A stretch of DNA of 29,341 nucleotides from Patescibacteria group bacterium UBA6816. GTDB taxonomy: Bacteria > Patescibacteriota > Patescibacteriia > UBA2591 > UBA6264. The first letter of the stretch is position 1. Each line of letters begins with the position of its first letter. Where the stretch lies: assembly GCA_002452615.1 (NCBI GenBank), contig DKES01000022.1, forward strand, positions 1 through 29,341, written 5' to 3'. Positions 7,965 through 14,742 of the stretch are shown here, piece after piece. A program made the position numbers and the translations under genes. The notes below the pieces were generated by a model. It was not told where the DNA came from and ran no database searches. It was given only the letters and a program-made list of their open reading frames with translations.

Positions 7965-8147
7965 TTAAGATAATCCCATTTTCTTTTTTAAAGACTTTAA
8001 ACAACGCGCACAAATTTTTATTTTCTTACCGGAAATAGTCTTTGTTTGTAAATTCAAATATTGTCGCCTTTTAGTGGCTACATTTGAATGAGAACGAGAG
8101 AAAGATGTTTGTGGCCCTCGACCACAAATTGAACAACGTCTTGCCAT
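7965..8147 (-). CDS. rpmB: Large-subunit ribosomal protein bL28
   Basis: The 60-residue protein matches bL28 of the 50S subunit: MARRCSICGRGPQTSFSRSH at the start, then the TKRRQYLNLQ stretch and a C-terminal basic helix. It is the zinc-binding form, with C5-x2-C8 and C46-x2-C49. ATG start, no Shine-Dalgarno. It is the first gene of the minus-strand run that continues through tRNA-Pro into the hydrogenase pair. Secure call. Confidence 0.96.
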   Translation of the reverse strand: MARRCSICGRGPQTSFSRSHSNVATKRRQYLNLQTKTISGKKIKICARCLKSLKKKMGLS

Positions 8148-8193
8148 AAATTAAATAATTAGTAAAATATAAATAAGTATTTTGCTGTTAATT

Positions 8194-8208
8194 AACTATT
8201 AAATAGTT
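8194..8208. repeat. Inverted repeat in the rpmB/M50 divergent gap
   Basis: AACTATT-A-AATAGTT is a perfect palindrome between the divergent rpmB and site-2 protease genes. It could be an operator or chance in AT-rich DNA. I saw no convincing -35/-10 pair for either gene in this gap. Confidence 0.25.
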
Positions 8209-8269
8209 TAACAAATTTACAGATTTAAAACAATCTTTTTTTATTCTCTAAAAATGTTAAGATAATCTT

Positions 8270-8878
8270 ATGGAAAAAATTTTTTTATATATTATCATTG
8301 TTCTCTCCGCGGTCTTTCATGAATACGCTCATGGTTGGGCCGCTTATCAAATGGGTGACCCCACCGCTAAAAATGCGGGTCGTTTAACTCTTAACCCTTT
8401 AGCTCATTTAGATTTAGTGGGAACGGTTATTCTTCCTTTATTCCTACTTTTCACTTCTGGTGCTTTTTTAGGTTGGGCCAAACCAGTTCCTTATAATCCT
8501 TATAATCTTCGCGACCAAAAATATGGCTCTTTAAAAGTGGCTTTGGCCGGACCAGCCACTAATCTTTTAATCGCTTTAATTTTGGGAATTATTCTTAGAA
8601 TTTTTCTCCAACCCTTAAATAATTATAATCCTTCTTGGCCAATGTTTTTAGGTTTGATTATTTATGTTAATATTTTTCTGGGTTTATTTAACCTCTTACC
8701 GTTTCCCCCTTTAGATGGTTCTAAAATATTTGCTGATCTTTTTCCTCGCCAATGGATTCATTTTCGCCAATTAGGTTTTGCCGGAATTTTTTTAGCGATT
8801 TTATTTGCTTTTTTTATTTTGTCACCAATCGCTAATTTTATCTTTTATTTAATTGTTGGCCAATCATTTTTTCTTTAA
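8270..8878 (+). CDS. Site-2 protease family (M50) membrane metalloprotease
   Basis: The product has 202 residues and about five membrane segments. It has the M50 zinc motif HEYAH (H17, E18, H21) in the first helix, NPLAHLD at 42-48, GPATN at 94-98 and the third zinc ligand in NLLPFPPLDG (D149). The family cuts transmembrane or near-membrane substrates. This is the short form without PDZ or CBS domains, of the YwhC/SpoIVFB-like 'Peptidase M50' type that is common in CPR genomes. The substrate is unknown. The start is the ATG at 8270; the preceding gap is AT-rich and lacks a Shine-Dalgarno. It stands 60 bases before rpsL, which has its own promoter, so it is probably a separate unit. Confidence 0.93.
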   Translation: MEKIFLYIIIVLSAVFHEYAHGWAAYQMGDPTAKNAGRLTLNPLAHLDLVGTVILPLFLLFTSGAFLGWAKPVPYNPYNLRDQKYGSLKVALAGPATNLLIALILGIILRIFLQPLNNYNPSWPMFLGLIIYVNIFLGLFNLLPFPPLDGSKIFADLFPRQWIHFRQLGFAGIFLAILFAFFILSPIANFIFYLIVGQSFFL

Positions 8879-8883
8879 AAAAC

Positions 8884-8912
8884 TTGACTTAAAAAATAAT
8901 TTATTGTAAAAT
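8884..8912 (+). promoter_or_regulatory. Strong sigma70-type promoter for the translation operon
   Basis: -35 TTGACT (8884-8889), 17-base spacer, -10 TAAAAT (8907-8912). Transcription would begin near 8919, leaving about a 20-base leader before the rpsL ATG, too short for a long regulatory structure. It is expected to drive rpsL, rpsG, fusA, ssrA and perhaps everything to the terminator near 13690. Confidence 0.75.
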
Positions 8913-8938
8913 ATTACTCACCTTAATAAATTAATATT

Positions 8939-9400
8939 ATGCCGACTACTAATCAACTTGTTCGCCAAGGACGAAAAAAATTTAAAAAGAAAACTAAAAC
9001 CCCTGCTTTGCAGAGTACTTTTAATATTTTAAAAAGGAAAAGGAAAACCCTTCCTAAAGGACATCCTTTTTTACGTGGGGTTTGTTTAAAGGTTACCACC
9101 CAAACTCCTAAAAAACCAAATTCAGCTTTACGAAAAATTGCCCGGGTAAGATTATCTAATGGATTGGAAGTAACTGCTTATATCCCGGGAATTGGTCATA
9201 ATTTACAAGAACATTCCGTTGTTCTTTTGCGCGGAGGTAGAGTTAAAGATTTGCCCGGAGTTCGTTATCATGTTGTCCGTGGTGTTTATGATGCTTCTGG
9301 TGTAGAAGGAAGAAAACAAAGTCGCAGTTTATACGGTACTAAAAAAGATAAACAAGCAAAATCTTCCTCGGCAGAAAAAACTGCAGAAAAAGAATCTTAA
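8939..9400 (+). CDS. rpsL: Small-subunit ribosomal protein uS12
   Basis: uS12 sits at the decoding centre of the 30S subunit. The product has 153 residues, longer than E. coli's 124. Hallmarks: MPTTNQLVRQGRKK, TPKKPNSALRKIARVRLSNG, IPGIGHNLQEHSVVLLRGGR and VKDLPGVRYHVVRG. Both lysine-containing loops tied to streptomycin response (PKKPNS and GGRVKDLPG) are wild type. A basic insert of about 15 residues lies between PAL and RGVC compared with E. coli (phrase LKRKRKTLPKG); Firmicutes S12 also has an insert here. The C-terminus has an extra Lys/Ser/Glu-rich tail of about 20 residues. First gene of the operon. Confidence 0.97.
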   Translation: MPTTNQLVRQGRKKFKKKTKTPALQSTFNILKRKRKTLPKGHPFLRGVCLKVTTQTPKKPNSALRKIARVRLSNGLEVTAYIPGIGHNLQEHSVVLLRGGRVKDLPGVRYHVVRGVYDASGVEGRKQSRSLYGTKKDKQAKSSSAEKTAEKES

Positions 9401-9412
9401 TTATATAAAAAT

Positions 9413-9883
9413 ATGCGTGGAAAAAAAGCTCCCCAAAAAAAAATTAAACCAGAAGTAAAATATAATTCTCAAAAATTAGCTAAGTTTATTAATTATGTTA
9501 TGAGAAAGGGAAAAAAGAGTATCGCCACTAAAATAGTTTATCAAGCTCTTGACTTAATTCAAGAAAAAAAACAACAAGACCCTTTAAAAATTTTTCAAAC
9601 CGCTATGGAAAATATTTCTCCGGTAGTAGAAGTTCGTTCCCGTCGTATTGGCGGAGCCAATTATCAAATTCCTTTTCCTACTAATGAAGACCGTCGTTTT
9701 GTTCTTGCTTCTCGCTGGTTAATTCAAGCCGCTAGATCTAGAAAAGGTCACCAAATGGCTGATAAATTAGCTCAAGAAATTTTAGAAGCGGCTGAAAAAC
9801 AAGGCAATGCTATAAAAAAGAAAGAAGACGTTCATCGCATGGCCCAGGCCAATAAAGCTTTTGCTCACTTTGCTAGATATTAA
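9413..9883 (+). CDS. rpsG: Small-subunit ribosomal protein uS7
   Basis: uS7 starts assembly of the 30S head and contacts the E-site tRNA. The length, 156 residues, is that of the bacterial family. Recognisable stretches: KLAKFINYVMRKGKKSIATK, AMENISPVVEVRSRRIGGAN, YQIP, and WLIQAARSRKG, ending in HRMAQANKAFAHFARY. It follows rpsL by 12 bases and precedes fusA by 5, the classic str operon order (rpsL-rpsG-fusA) without tuf. ATG start, no Shine-Dalgarno. Confidence 0.97.
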   Translation: MRGKKAPQKKIKPEVKYNSQKLAKFINYVMRKGKKSIATKIVYQALDLIQEKKQQDPLKIFQTAMENISPVVEVRSRRIGGANYQIPFPTNEDRRFVLASRWLIQAARSRKGHQMADKLAQEILEAAEKQGNAIKKKEDVHRMAQANKAFAHFARY

Positions 9884-9888
9884 TTGTT

Positions 9889-11985
9889 ATGTCCCAACCA
9901 GAATTTAATTTAAAAACAACTCGTAATATAGGCATTATCGCCCACATTGATGCTGGTAAAACCACGGTCACCGAGCGTATTTTGTATTATACTGGAATGA
10001 AACATAAAGTCGGAGAGGTTCATGATGGTCAAGCAGAAATGGATTGGATGGAACAAGAAAGAGAAAGAGGGGTGACAATTACTTCTGCTGCTACCACTGT
10101 TTTCTGGACCCCTTCTCAAGGAGAAAAAATAAGAATTAATGTTATTGATACTCCGGGACATATTGATTTTACAGCAGAAGTTCAAAGGTCTCTTCGTATT
10201 TTAGATGGCGGGGTGGTTGTTTTTGATGGAGTTGCCGGAGTAGAACCTCAATCAGAAACTGTTTATCATCAAGCAGAAAAATTTGAAGTGCCTCTTTTAG
10301 CCTTTATTAATAAAATGGACCGGACCGGCGCTGATTTTTATACTGATATAGATTCAATTCAAGAGCGCTTAACTCCTAATGGCTATCCTTTACAATTACC
10401 CATTGGTTCAGAATCTAATTTTAAAGGAATTATTGATTTGTTAACTCGCCGAGCCAAAATATATTCAGACGAAATGGGACAAAAAATAGAGGAACAAGAC
10501 ATTCCTGAAGAATTAAAAGAAAAAACAGAAGAATATCGTCATAAATTAATTGAAGCGATTGTGGAAAATGATGAAAAATTAATGGAAAAATATTTAAGCG
10601 GTGAAGAGCCTAGTTTAGAAGAATTAAAACAAACTTTACGACAAGCAGTTATTAATAATAAAATTATGCCCATCCTTTGTGGATCGGCTTTGAAAAATAA
10701 AGGAATTCAAATACTTTTAGATGCTATTTGCGATTATCTCCCCTCTCCTTTAGATGTTCCTCCGGTAGAAGGAACTCTTCCTGGTTCTGAAGAAAAAGAA
10801 ATTCGACCAGCCGACCGAGAAAAACCTTTTGCTTCTTTAGCTTTTAAAATTGCTACTGACCCTTATGTGGGAAGACTTTGTTATTTTCGAGTTTATTCTG
10901 GTACTTTAGAAGCTGGTTCTTATGTTTATAACACCACTACTCGAGAAAAAATAAGAGTCGGAAGAATTGTCCAAATGCACGCTAATCAAAGAAAAGAAAT
11001 TAAAGAAGTTTATGCTGGAGATATTGCTGCCATTGTTGGAATTAAAAATACTACCACCGGAGACACTCTTTGTGACGCTGACCATCCTATTATTTTAGAA
11101 TCTATTGAATTCCCTGAACCAGTTATTTCCGTAGCCATTGAGCCTAAAACTAAATCTGACCAGGAAAAAATGGGCTTAGGTATTTCTAAATTAGCTGAAG
11201 AAGACCCAACTTTTAAAGTTAAATCAGACGAAGAAACTGGTCAAACTATTATTTCCGGTATGGGAGAACTTCATTTAGAAATTATTGTTGACCGCTTAAA
11301 ACGTGAATTTAAAATTGAAGCTAACGTTGGTCAACCTCGTGTGGCCTATAAAGAAACTATTACCACCCTCACAGAATGTGAAGGAAAATATATTCATCAA
11401 TCAGGTGGTCGTGGTCAATATGGTCATTGTTATTTAAGACTAGAACCTTTAGAAAGGGGTCAAGGATTTGAATTTCATGATGAAGTCAAAGGAGGAGCGA
11501 TTCCTCGAGAATATATTCCCGCGATTAAAAAAGGTGTTATTGAGGCTATGGAAACCGGAGTTTTAGCTGGTTATCCTGTAGTAGATATGAAAGTAACAGT
11601 TTATGACGGAACTTTTCATGACGTTGATTCTTCTGAAGCCGCTTTTAAAATTGCGGCTAATCGAGGTCTTAGAGAAGGAACAGAAAAAGCTACTCCTATT
11701 CTTTTAGAACCAGTCATGAAAGTAGAGGTGGTGGTCCCAGAAAAATTTTTAGGAGAAACTATTGGTGACCTTAATTCTAAAAGAGCTCAAATCCAAAAAA
11801 CTGACACCCGCGGACAAATGAAAGTTATCAAGGCTCATGTTCCTTTAGCGGAAATGTTTGGCTATACTACTAATTTACGTTCTTTAACAGAAGGGAGAGG
11901 AAGTTCAAGTATGGAATTTTCTCATTATGACCGGGTCCCTCAAAATGTTCAAGAAAAAATAATTGGACAAAAAGAAAAAAAATAA
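9889..11985 (+). CDS. fusA: Elongation factor G
   Basis: EF-G is the GTPase that moves tRNAs and mRNA through the ribosome after each peptide bond and helps recycle ribosomes. The product has 698 residues, full length. GTPase motifs: AHIDAGKT (18-25), GVTITSAATT (61-70, switch I), DTPGH (87-91) and NKMD (141-144). Later domains show GMGELHLEIIVDRL, GGRGQYGHC and a C-terminal VPLAEMFGYTTNLRSLTEGR. No sign of the spdEFG/EF-G2 paralog. The stop codon is followed after a single A by the 5' end of tmRNA, so the mRNA must be cut there or tmRNA 5' processing must trim it. Secure call. Confidence 0.98.
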   Translation: MSQPEFNLKTTRNIGIIAHIDAGKTTVTERILYYTGMKHKVGEVHDGQAEMDWMEQERERGVTITSAATTVFWTPSQGEKIRINVIDTPGHIDFTAEVQRSLRILDGGVVVFDGVAGVEPQSETVYHQAEKFEVPLLAFINKMDRTGADFYTDIDSIQERLTPNGYPLQLPIGSESNFKGIIDLLTRRAKIYSDEMGQKIEEQDIPEELKEKTEEYRHKLIEAIVENDEKLMEKYLSGEEPSLEELKQTLRQAVINNKIMPILCGSALKNKGIQILLDAICDYLPSPLDVPPVEGTLPGSEEKEIRPADREKPFASLAFKIATDPYVGRLCYFRVYSGTLEAGSYVYNTTTREKIRVGRIVQMHANQRKEIKEVYAGDIAAIVGIKNTTTGDTLCDADHPIILESIEFPEPVISVAIEPKTKSDQEKMGLGISKLAEEDPTFKVKSDEETGQTIISGMGELHLEIIVDRLKREFKIEANVGQPRVAYKETITTLTECEGKYIHQSGGRGQYGHCYLRLEPLERGQGFEFHDEVKGGAIPREYIPAIKKGVIEAMETGVLAGYPVVDMKVTVYDGTFHDVDSSEAAFKIAANRGLREGTEKATPILLEPVMKVEVVVPEKFLGETIGDLNSKRAQIQKTDTRGQMKVIKAHVPLAEMFGYTTNLRSLTEGRGSSSMEFSHYDRVPQNVQEKIIGQKEKK

Positions 11986-11986
11986 A

Positions 11987-12357
11987 GGGGGTGAACGGCT
12001 TCGATGAAAAGTTTATTGTTAAAAATAGCTCTCTGTCCTGAGAAAGACAAAAACTCTCAAACAAAAATAATTGCTAACAAAAATTTAGCTTTTGCTGTTG
12101 CCTAATTATAGGCGATAGTCGTTAACATTAGAGACTCCTACTATCTAATCTTAATGTCATTTCTGTTTCGTTATCTAATGGAACAGGTAGGATCAGTATT
12201 TTGGGGGCCTAGACCAAAATACCTAAATCACCTAGGATAAAAGCCCTTGAGTTTTGTCTAGCTTTAATCAAGGTCTTGAAAAAAATAAACTAGACTATGA
12301 GAGTAAAAAGTTTTTAACCAGGCTTTTTAGACGGGAGTTCGATTCTCCCCACCTCCA
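11987..12357 (+). ncRNA. ssrA: Transfer-messenger RNA (tmRNA), tag ANKNLAFAVA
   Basis: tmRNA rescues ribosomes stalled on broken mRNA. The tRNA-like ends pair: 5' GGGGGTG (11987-11993) with 3' CACCTCC (12350-12356) through one G-U, with discriminator A at 12357. The T arm is GGGAG-TTCGATT-CTCCC (12333-12349), and the 5' side has the TGAACGGCTTCGATG signature. The tag frame begins at GCT 12073 and ends at TAA 12103-12105, giving A-N-K-N-L-A-F-A-V-A. A GCC/GGC stem follows the tag stop, as in helix 5. No CCA is encoded (TTT follows). It is the single-piece form, about 371 nt. It lies 1 base past fusA and 26 before infC, with no promoter or terminator visible on either side. Confidence 0.93.
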
Positions 12358-12383
12358 TTTTAATAACAAAATAATTTAAAAAT

Positions 12384-12896
12384 TTGAAGTATTATCGCCT
12401 TAATCATAAAATTAATGCTCCTTTAGTTCGTTTAATTGACGAACATGATGAACATTTAGGAGAAGTAAAGTTAGAAAAAGCTCTTCAAATAGCCAGAGAA
12501 AAAGAATTGGATTTAGTAGAAATTGGCCCTAAAGCTGAACCACCAGTGGCTAAAATAATGAATTTTGGCCAATTCAAATATAATTTAAAAAAGAAAGATA
12601 AAGAAGCTAAAAAACAACAAAAAACCGGTGGAACAAAAGGAGTGCGCTTAACTCCACGTATTAGCCGTCACGATTTAGAAACAAGAATAAAAAAAACAGA
12701 AGAATTTCTTGCTCAAGGAAATAAGATAAAAATAGAAATGATTCTTAAGGGAAGAGAAAAGGCTCATTTTGATTTAGCGCGAGAAAAAATACAAGAATTT
12801 ATCAATTCATTAACTAGAGAAATAAATATTGACCAATCCCCACAAAGACAAGGAAACCGTCTTATTGCCATTATTTCTCCTTCATCTAAAGAATAA
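12384..12896 (+). CDS. infC: Translation initiation factor IF-3
   Basis: IF-3 binds the 30S subunit, keeps 50S off and checks start codon and initiator tRNA. The product has 170 residues, normal length. The N-terminal domain has NHKINAPLVRLIDEHDEHLG and DLVEIGPKAEPPVAKIMNFG, followed by a Lys-rich linker, and the C-terminal domain has RHDLETRIKKTEEFLAQGNK and MILKGREKAHFDLAREKI. The start is a TTG; a TAA lies four codons upstream in frame and no ATG lies between, so the non-ATG start is forced. Non-AUG starts on infC are a known self-regulation device in E. coli (AUU). Heads the usual infC-rpmI-rplT set. Confidence 0.95.
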   Translation: MKYYRLNHKINAPLVRLIDEHDEHLGEVKLEKALQIAREKELDLVEIGPKAEPPVAKIMNFGQFKYNLKKKDKEAKKQQKTGGTKGVRLTPRISRHDLETRIKKTEEFLAQGNKIKIEMILKGREKAHFDLAREKIQEFINSLTREINIDQSPQRQGNRLIAIISPSSKE

Positions 12897-12898
12897 TT

Positions 12899-13087
12899 AT
12901 GTCTAAAATTCGCCAAATAATCTCGAAGAGATTTAAAAAAACTAAAACCGGAAAAATTCTGCACCGTACTTGCGGACAGAATCATTATAATAGTAGTGAA
13001 TCTAGTAAAAAAAGAAAAAATAAAAGAAAAGATAAGCCATTATCAAAAGGTTTTCGAAAAACAATTAAACAACAATTATCACAATAA
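12899..13087 (+). CDS. rpmI: Large-subunit ribosomal protein bL35
   Basis: The 62-residue, very basic product fits bL35: SKIRQIISKRFKKTKTGKIL followed by a Lys/Arg/Ser-rich middle and the KGFRKTIKQQL C-terminus. It begins 2 bases after the infC stop, so it is probably translationally coupled. The N-terminal KxRTxKxxxKRF pattern is divergent but its place between infC and rplT makes the call safe. Confidence 0.93.
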   Translation: MSKIRQIISKRFKKTKTGKILHRTCGQNHYNSSESSKKRKNKRKDKPLSKGFRKTIKQQLSQ

Positions 13088-13090
13088 CTT

Positions 13091-13435
13091 ATGCCTAGGG
13101 TAAAAAAAGGAACTATTCACCAAAAAAAAAGAAGGAGAATACTTAAAAAAACAAAAGGTTATCGCGGAGGCCAAAAAAGTAAAATTAGAGCGGCTAAAAC
13201 CGCTACTCTTCGCGCTGGAGCCTATGCTTATCGCGACCGAAGAAATAAAAAAAGAGAGGCTCGGCAACTTTGGCAAATTAAAATTAATGCTGGTTGTCGG
13301 TTAAATGATTTAACCTATGCTAGATTTATTAATGGCCTAAAAAAGAATAAAATTGATTTAGATCGTAAAATCCTAGCTCTCTTAGCTGAAAAACATCCTC
13401 AAATATTTTCAGAAATTGTTAAGACTATAAAATAA
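13091..13435 (+). CDS. rplT: Large-subunit ribosomal protein bL20
   Basis: bL20 is needed early in 50S assembly. The product has 114 residues. Family hallmarks: MPRVKKGTIHQKKRRRILKK, KGYRGGQKSKIRAAK, AYAYRDRRNKKREARQLWQI and DRKILALLAEKHPQIFSEIV. It begins 3 bases after rpmI and ends 6 bases before tRNA-Asp. In some bacteria L20 represses infC-rpmI-rplT by binding the leader; I saw no leader structure here, since infC follows tmRNA by only 26 bases. Confidence 0.96.
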   Translation: MPRVKKGTIHQKKRRRILKKTKGYRGGQKSKIRAAKTATLRAGAYAYRDRRNKKREARQLWQIKINAGCRLNDLTYARFINGLKKNKIDLDRKILALLAEKHPQIFSEIVKTIK

Positions 13436-13441
13436 TAATTA

Positions 13442-13518
13442 GGTCCGGTAGATCAATTGGTTAGATCGTCTGCCTGTCACGCAGAAGGTTGCGGGTTCGA
13501 GTCCCGTCCGGACCGCCA
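13442..13518 (+). tRNA. tRNA-Asp(GTC)
   Basis: Acceptor stem GGTCCGG/CCGGACC is perfect, anticodon stem TCTGC/GCAGA holds loop CTGTCAC (anticodon GTC), the T arm is GCGGG-TTCGAGT-CCCGT with one G-T pair, and the discriminator is G. CCA is encoded (13516-13518). It is the last gene of the plus-strand translation block. Its final 13 bases start a 38-base direct repeat (see 13506 and 13601). Confidence 0.96.
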
Positions 13519-13543
13519 TTCGACAAGCTCATGACTTTAGGAT
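13506..13543 (+). repeat. 38-bp direct repeat, copy 1, overlapping the tRNA-Asp 3' end
   Basis: It matches 13601-13638 exactly. The first 13 bases are the tRNA-Asp acceptor 3' strand with its CCA; the other 25 bases begin TTCGACAAGCTCATGAC. Together with CCCGAGCCTGTCGAGGG at 13584-13600, the CGACAAGCTC part forms an imperfect inverted repeat (two mismatches in 10), so the roughly 95-bp unit between the copies could fold into a long hairpin. Confidence 0.85.
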
Positions 13544-13600
13544 ACGTCGTAAATTTATCAAAAATTCTATAACTAAAGAATATCCCGAGCCTGTCGAGGG

Positions 13601-13638
13601 GTCCGGACCGCCATTCGACAAGCTCATGACTTTAGGAT
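13601..13638 (+). repeat. 38-bp direct repeat, copy 2
   Basis: An exact copy of 13506-13543, spaced 95 bp from it. It includes a second copy of the tRNA-Asp 3' end with CCA, but no complete tRNA precedes it, so it is not a second tRNA gene. The pattern suits either integration at the tRNA 3' end or a tandem duplication. Confidence 0.85.
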
Positions 13639-13676
13639 TATAACAATCACAGGTCCGACCTGTAAATACTGTAATT

Positions 13677-13705
13677 AAAAAAAACCGCTCAAAGCGGGTT
13701 TTTTT
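13677..13705. terminator. Bidirectional intrinsic terminator
   Basis: CCGCT-CAA-AGCGG stem with A-run on the left and seven Ts on the right, so it can work on both strands: for the rpsL-to-tRNA-Asp transcript (+) and for tRNA-Arg (-). A second perfect palindrome, ACAGGTC-C-GACCTGT, sits just before it at 13649-13663. Confidence 0.75.
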
Positions 13706-13716
13706 AATTTCTTAAA

Positions 13717-13792
13717 TGGTGCCCCCAGCAGGAATCGAACCTGCACTTTTAAGATCCGCAATCTTACGTTTTATCCATTAAACTATGGGGGC
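13717..13792 (-). tRNA. tRNA-Arg(GCG)
   Basis: On the minus strand the acceptor stem GCCCCCA/TGGGGGC is perfect, the anticodon stem TAAGA/TCTTA holds loop TTGCGGA (anticodon GCG, codons CGC/CGT), the T arm is GCAGG-TTCGATT-CCTGC, discriminator A and encoded CCA (13717-13719). Most bacteria read this box with an ACG anticodon modified to ICG, so an unmodified GCG form is uncommon. It lies 44 bases past the stop of the gene at 13837-14340. Confidence 0.93.
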
Positions 13793-13836
13793 AAGCTTTG
13801 GTTAATTTTTTAACTTTACAAACTTTATTTAAAAAT

Positions 13837-14340
13837 TTAAAGTTTTAACCAGCGATTAATATGGTCAAAAATTGTTTCTTCTTTTCTTTCTAAATCTTCT
13901 TCTAAGTATTCTTGAAGAATTTCTCTAACTTTAACCGGGTCTTGGTCTTGTAAAAAAATAGAAATCTCAGGAGAAAAATTATTTTTTAAATCAAGATAAA
14001 GTTTTTTTATTTCTGGAGGACGGTAAACTAAACGAAAATTTTTAATTTCTGGCCACTCATAAAAATGAGAACCCAAAACTATTCCGTCTTCACAAATTTT
14101 AAAATCAATTTCTAAAGGGGTTCTTTTAAAACTCAACATTAAAATAAAGCCAAATAAAATAATAAAAAGAGTAAATAAAAAATTAGCCGTAATAAAAGAA
14201 TAAATTAAAATTAAAGCAAAAATAATTCCTGCTTTAATATACCAAGAACGGCTTTTTTCTTGTTGATTATATTCAGGAAAACTCCATTGTAAAAAAATTT
14301 CTCCGTAATCAGGCTCTTTTTTTTCTTCTGATTTAGACAT
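13837..14340 (-). CDS. Small two-span membrane protein, possibly PH-like domain
   Basis: The product has 167 residues. A polar N-terminus with EPDYGEIFLQWSFPEY is followed by two close membrane segments (about 37-72, a hairpin) and a C-terminal cytosolic domain. The domain reads FKICEDGIVLGSHFYEWPEI, then LYLDLKNNFSPEISIFLQDQ, a pattern like the bacterial PH-like (YcxB/YdbT/DUF5673) domains, in which an N-terminal membrane hairpin precedes a PH fold. Function unknown. Proteins of this form ('WSFPEY' start) appear in Parcubacteria as hypotheticals; this recollection needs a search. The gene is alone, between a tRNA and the GIY-YIG region. Confidence 0.8.
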   Translation of the reverse strand: MSKSEEKKEPDYGEIFLQWSFPEYNQQEKSRSWYIKAGIIFALILIYSFITANFLFTLFIILFGFILMLSFKRTPLEIDFKICEDGIVLGSHFYEWPEIKNFRLVYRPPEIKKLYLDLKNNFSPEISIFLQDQDPVKVREILQEYLEEDLERKEETIFDHINRWLKL

Positions 14341-14375
14341 AAAATTTAATTATTAAATAATTTATCACTTAACCT

Positions 14376-14414
14376 TAAACTTCTCGCCCCTTTTTTAAGG
14401 GCGGAGGAGGTGGG
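14376..14414. repeat. Direct repeat left of the GIY-YIG gene
   Basis: These 39 bases match 14792-14830 at 35 of 39 positions. The right third copies the 3' end of tRNA-Ser(TGA) (GGAGGAGGTGGG), although no tRNA body is attached here. The first part (AAACTTCTCGCCCC) is the tRNA's downstream flank. A hairpin GCCCCTTTTTTAAGGGC lies within it. Confidence 0.8.
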
Positions 14415-14438
14415 TAAACTCCGCTCCGCTACGCTTAC

Positions 14439-14732
14439 CTATTTAAGCCTCCCATTATTAAACTTTTTTAATGCTTCTTTAAACGAATTTGAAATCAATC
14501 TTTTCTGCATAAAGGCCTTACCCGAACTGGATTTTAAATAACGCTCAAAATCTTTCGCTTGTTGTTCTGTAGAAAAAGCAAAATAACTTTCTATCTCCCA
14601 AGGGGCATATTTTTTAGAATATTGGTTTAACAAAGAATTGTGCTGTATTAATCTTGATTTCAAATTCTTGGTATAACCTTTATAAATCGCTCCGGGAACT
14701 TTTTTACTTTTTAAAATATATGTATAAAACAT
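14439..14732 (-). CDS. GIY-YIG family nuclease (small, standalone)
   Basis: The product has 97 residues and is a single GIY-YIG nuclease domain of the YhbQ/UPF0213-like type. The two motif strands are YTY (3-5) and YKGYT (17-21), the catalytic Arg is R27 (KSRLIQHN) and the metal-binding Glu is probably E63 (DFERYLKSSSGKAF). Nothing else is attached, so DNA target recognition would come from elsewhere or from the domain itself. It is bracketed by 39-bp direct repeats that copy the tRNA-Ser(TGA) 3' end, which suggests a homing-type or integrated unit. No promoter recognised. Stop TAG. Confidence 0.92.
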   Translation of the reverse strand: MFYTYILKSKKVPGAIYKGYTKNLKSRLIQHNSLLNQYSKKYAPWEIESYFAFSTEQQAKDFERYLKSSSGKAFMQKRLISNSFKEALKKFNNGRLK

Positions 14733-14742
14733 TAAGCGAAGC

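Noticed and set aside
8939..9400. Streptomycin-resistance changes in S12
   Set aside because: Both lysine loops are wild type in sequence; the insert lies elsewhere and resembles that of Firmicutes.
13601..13638. Second tRNA-Asp gene
   Set aside because: Only the last 13 bases of the tRNA are present; anticodon and D arms are missing.
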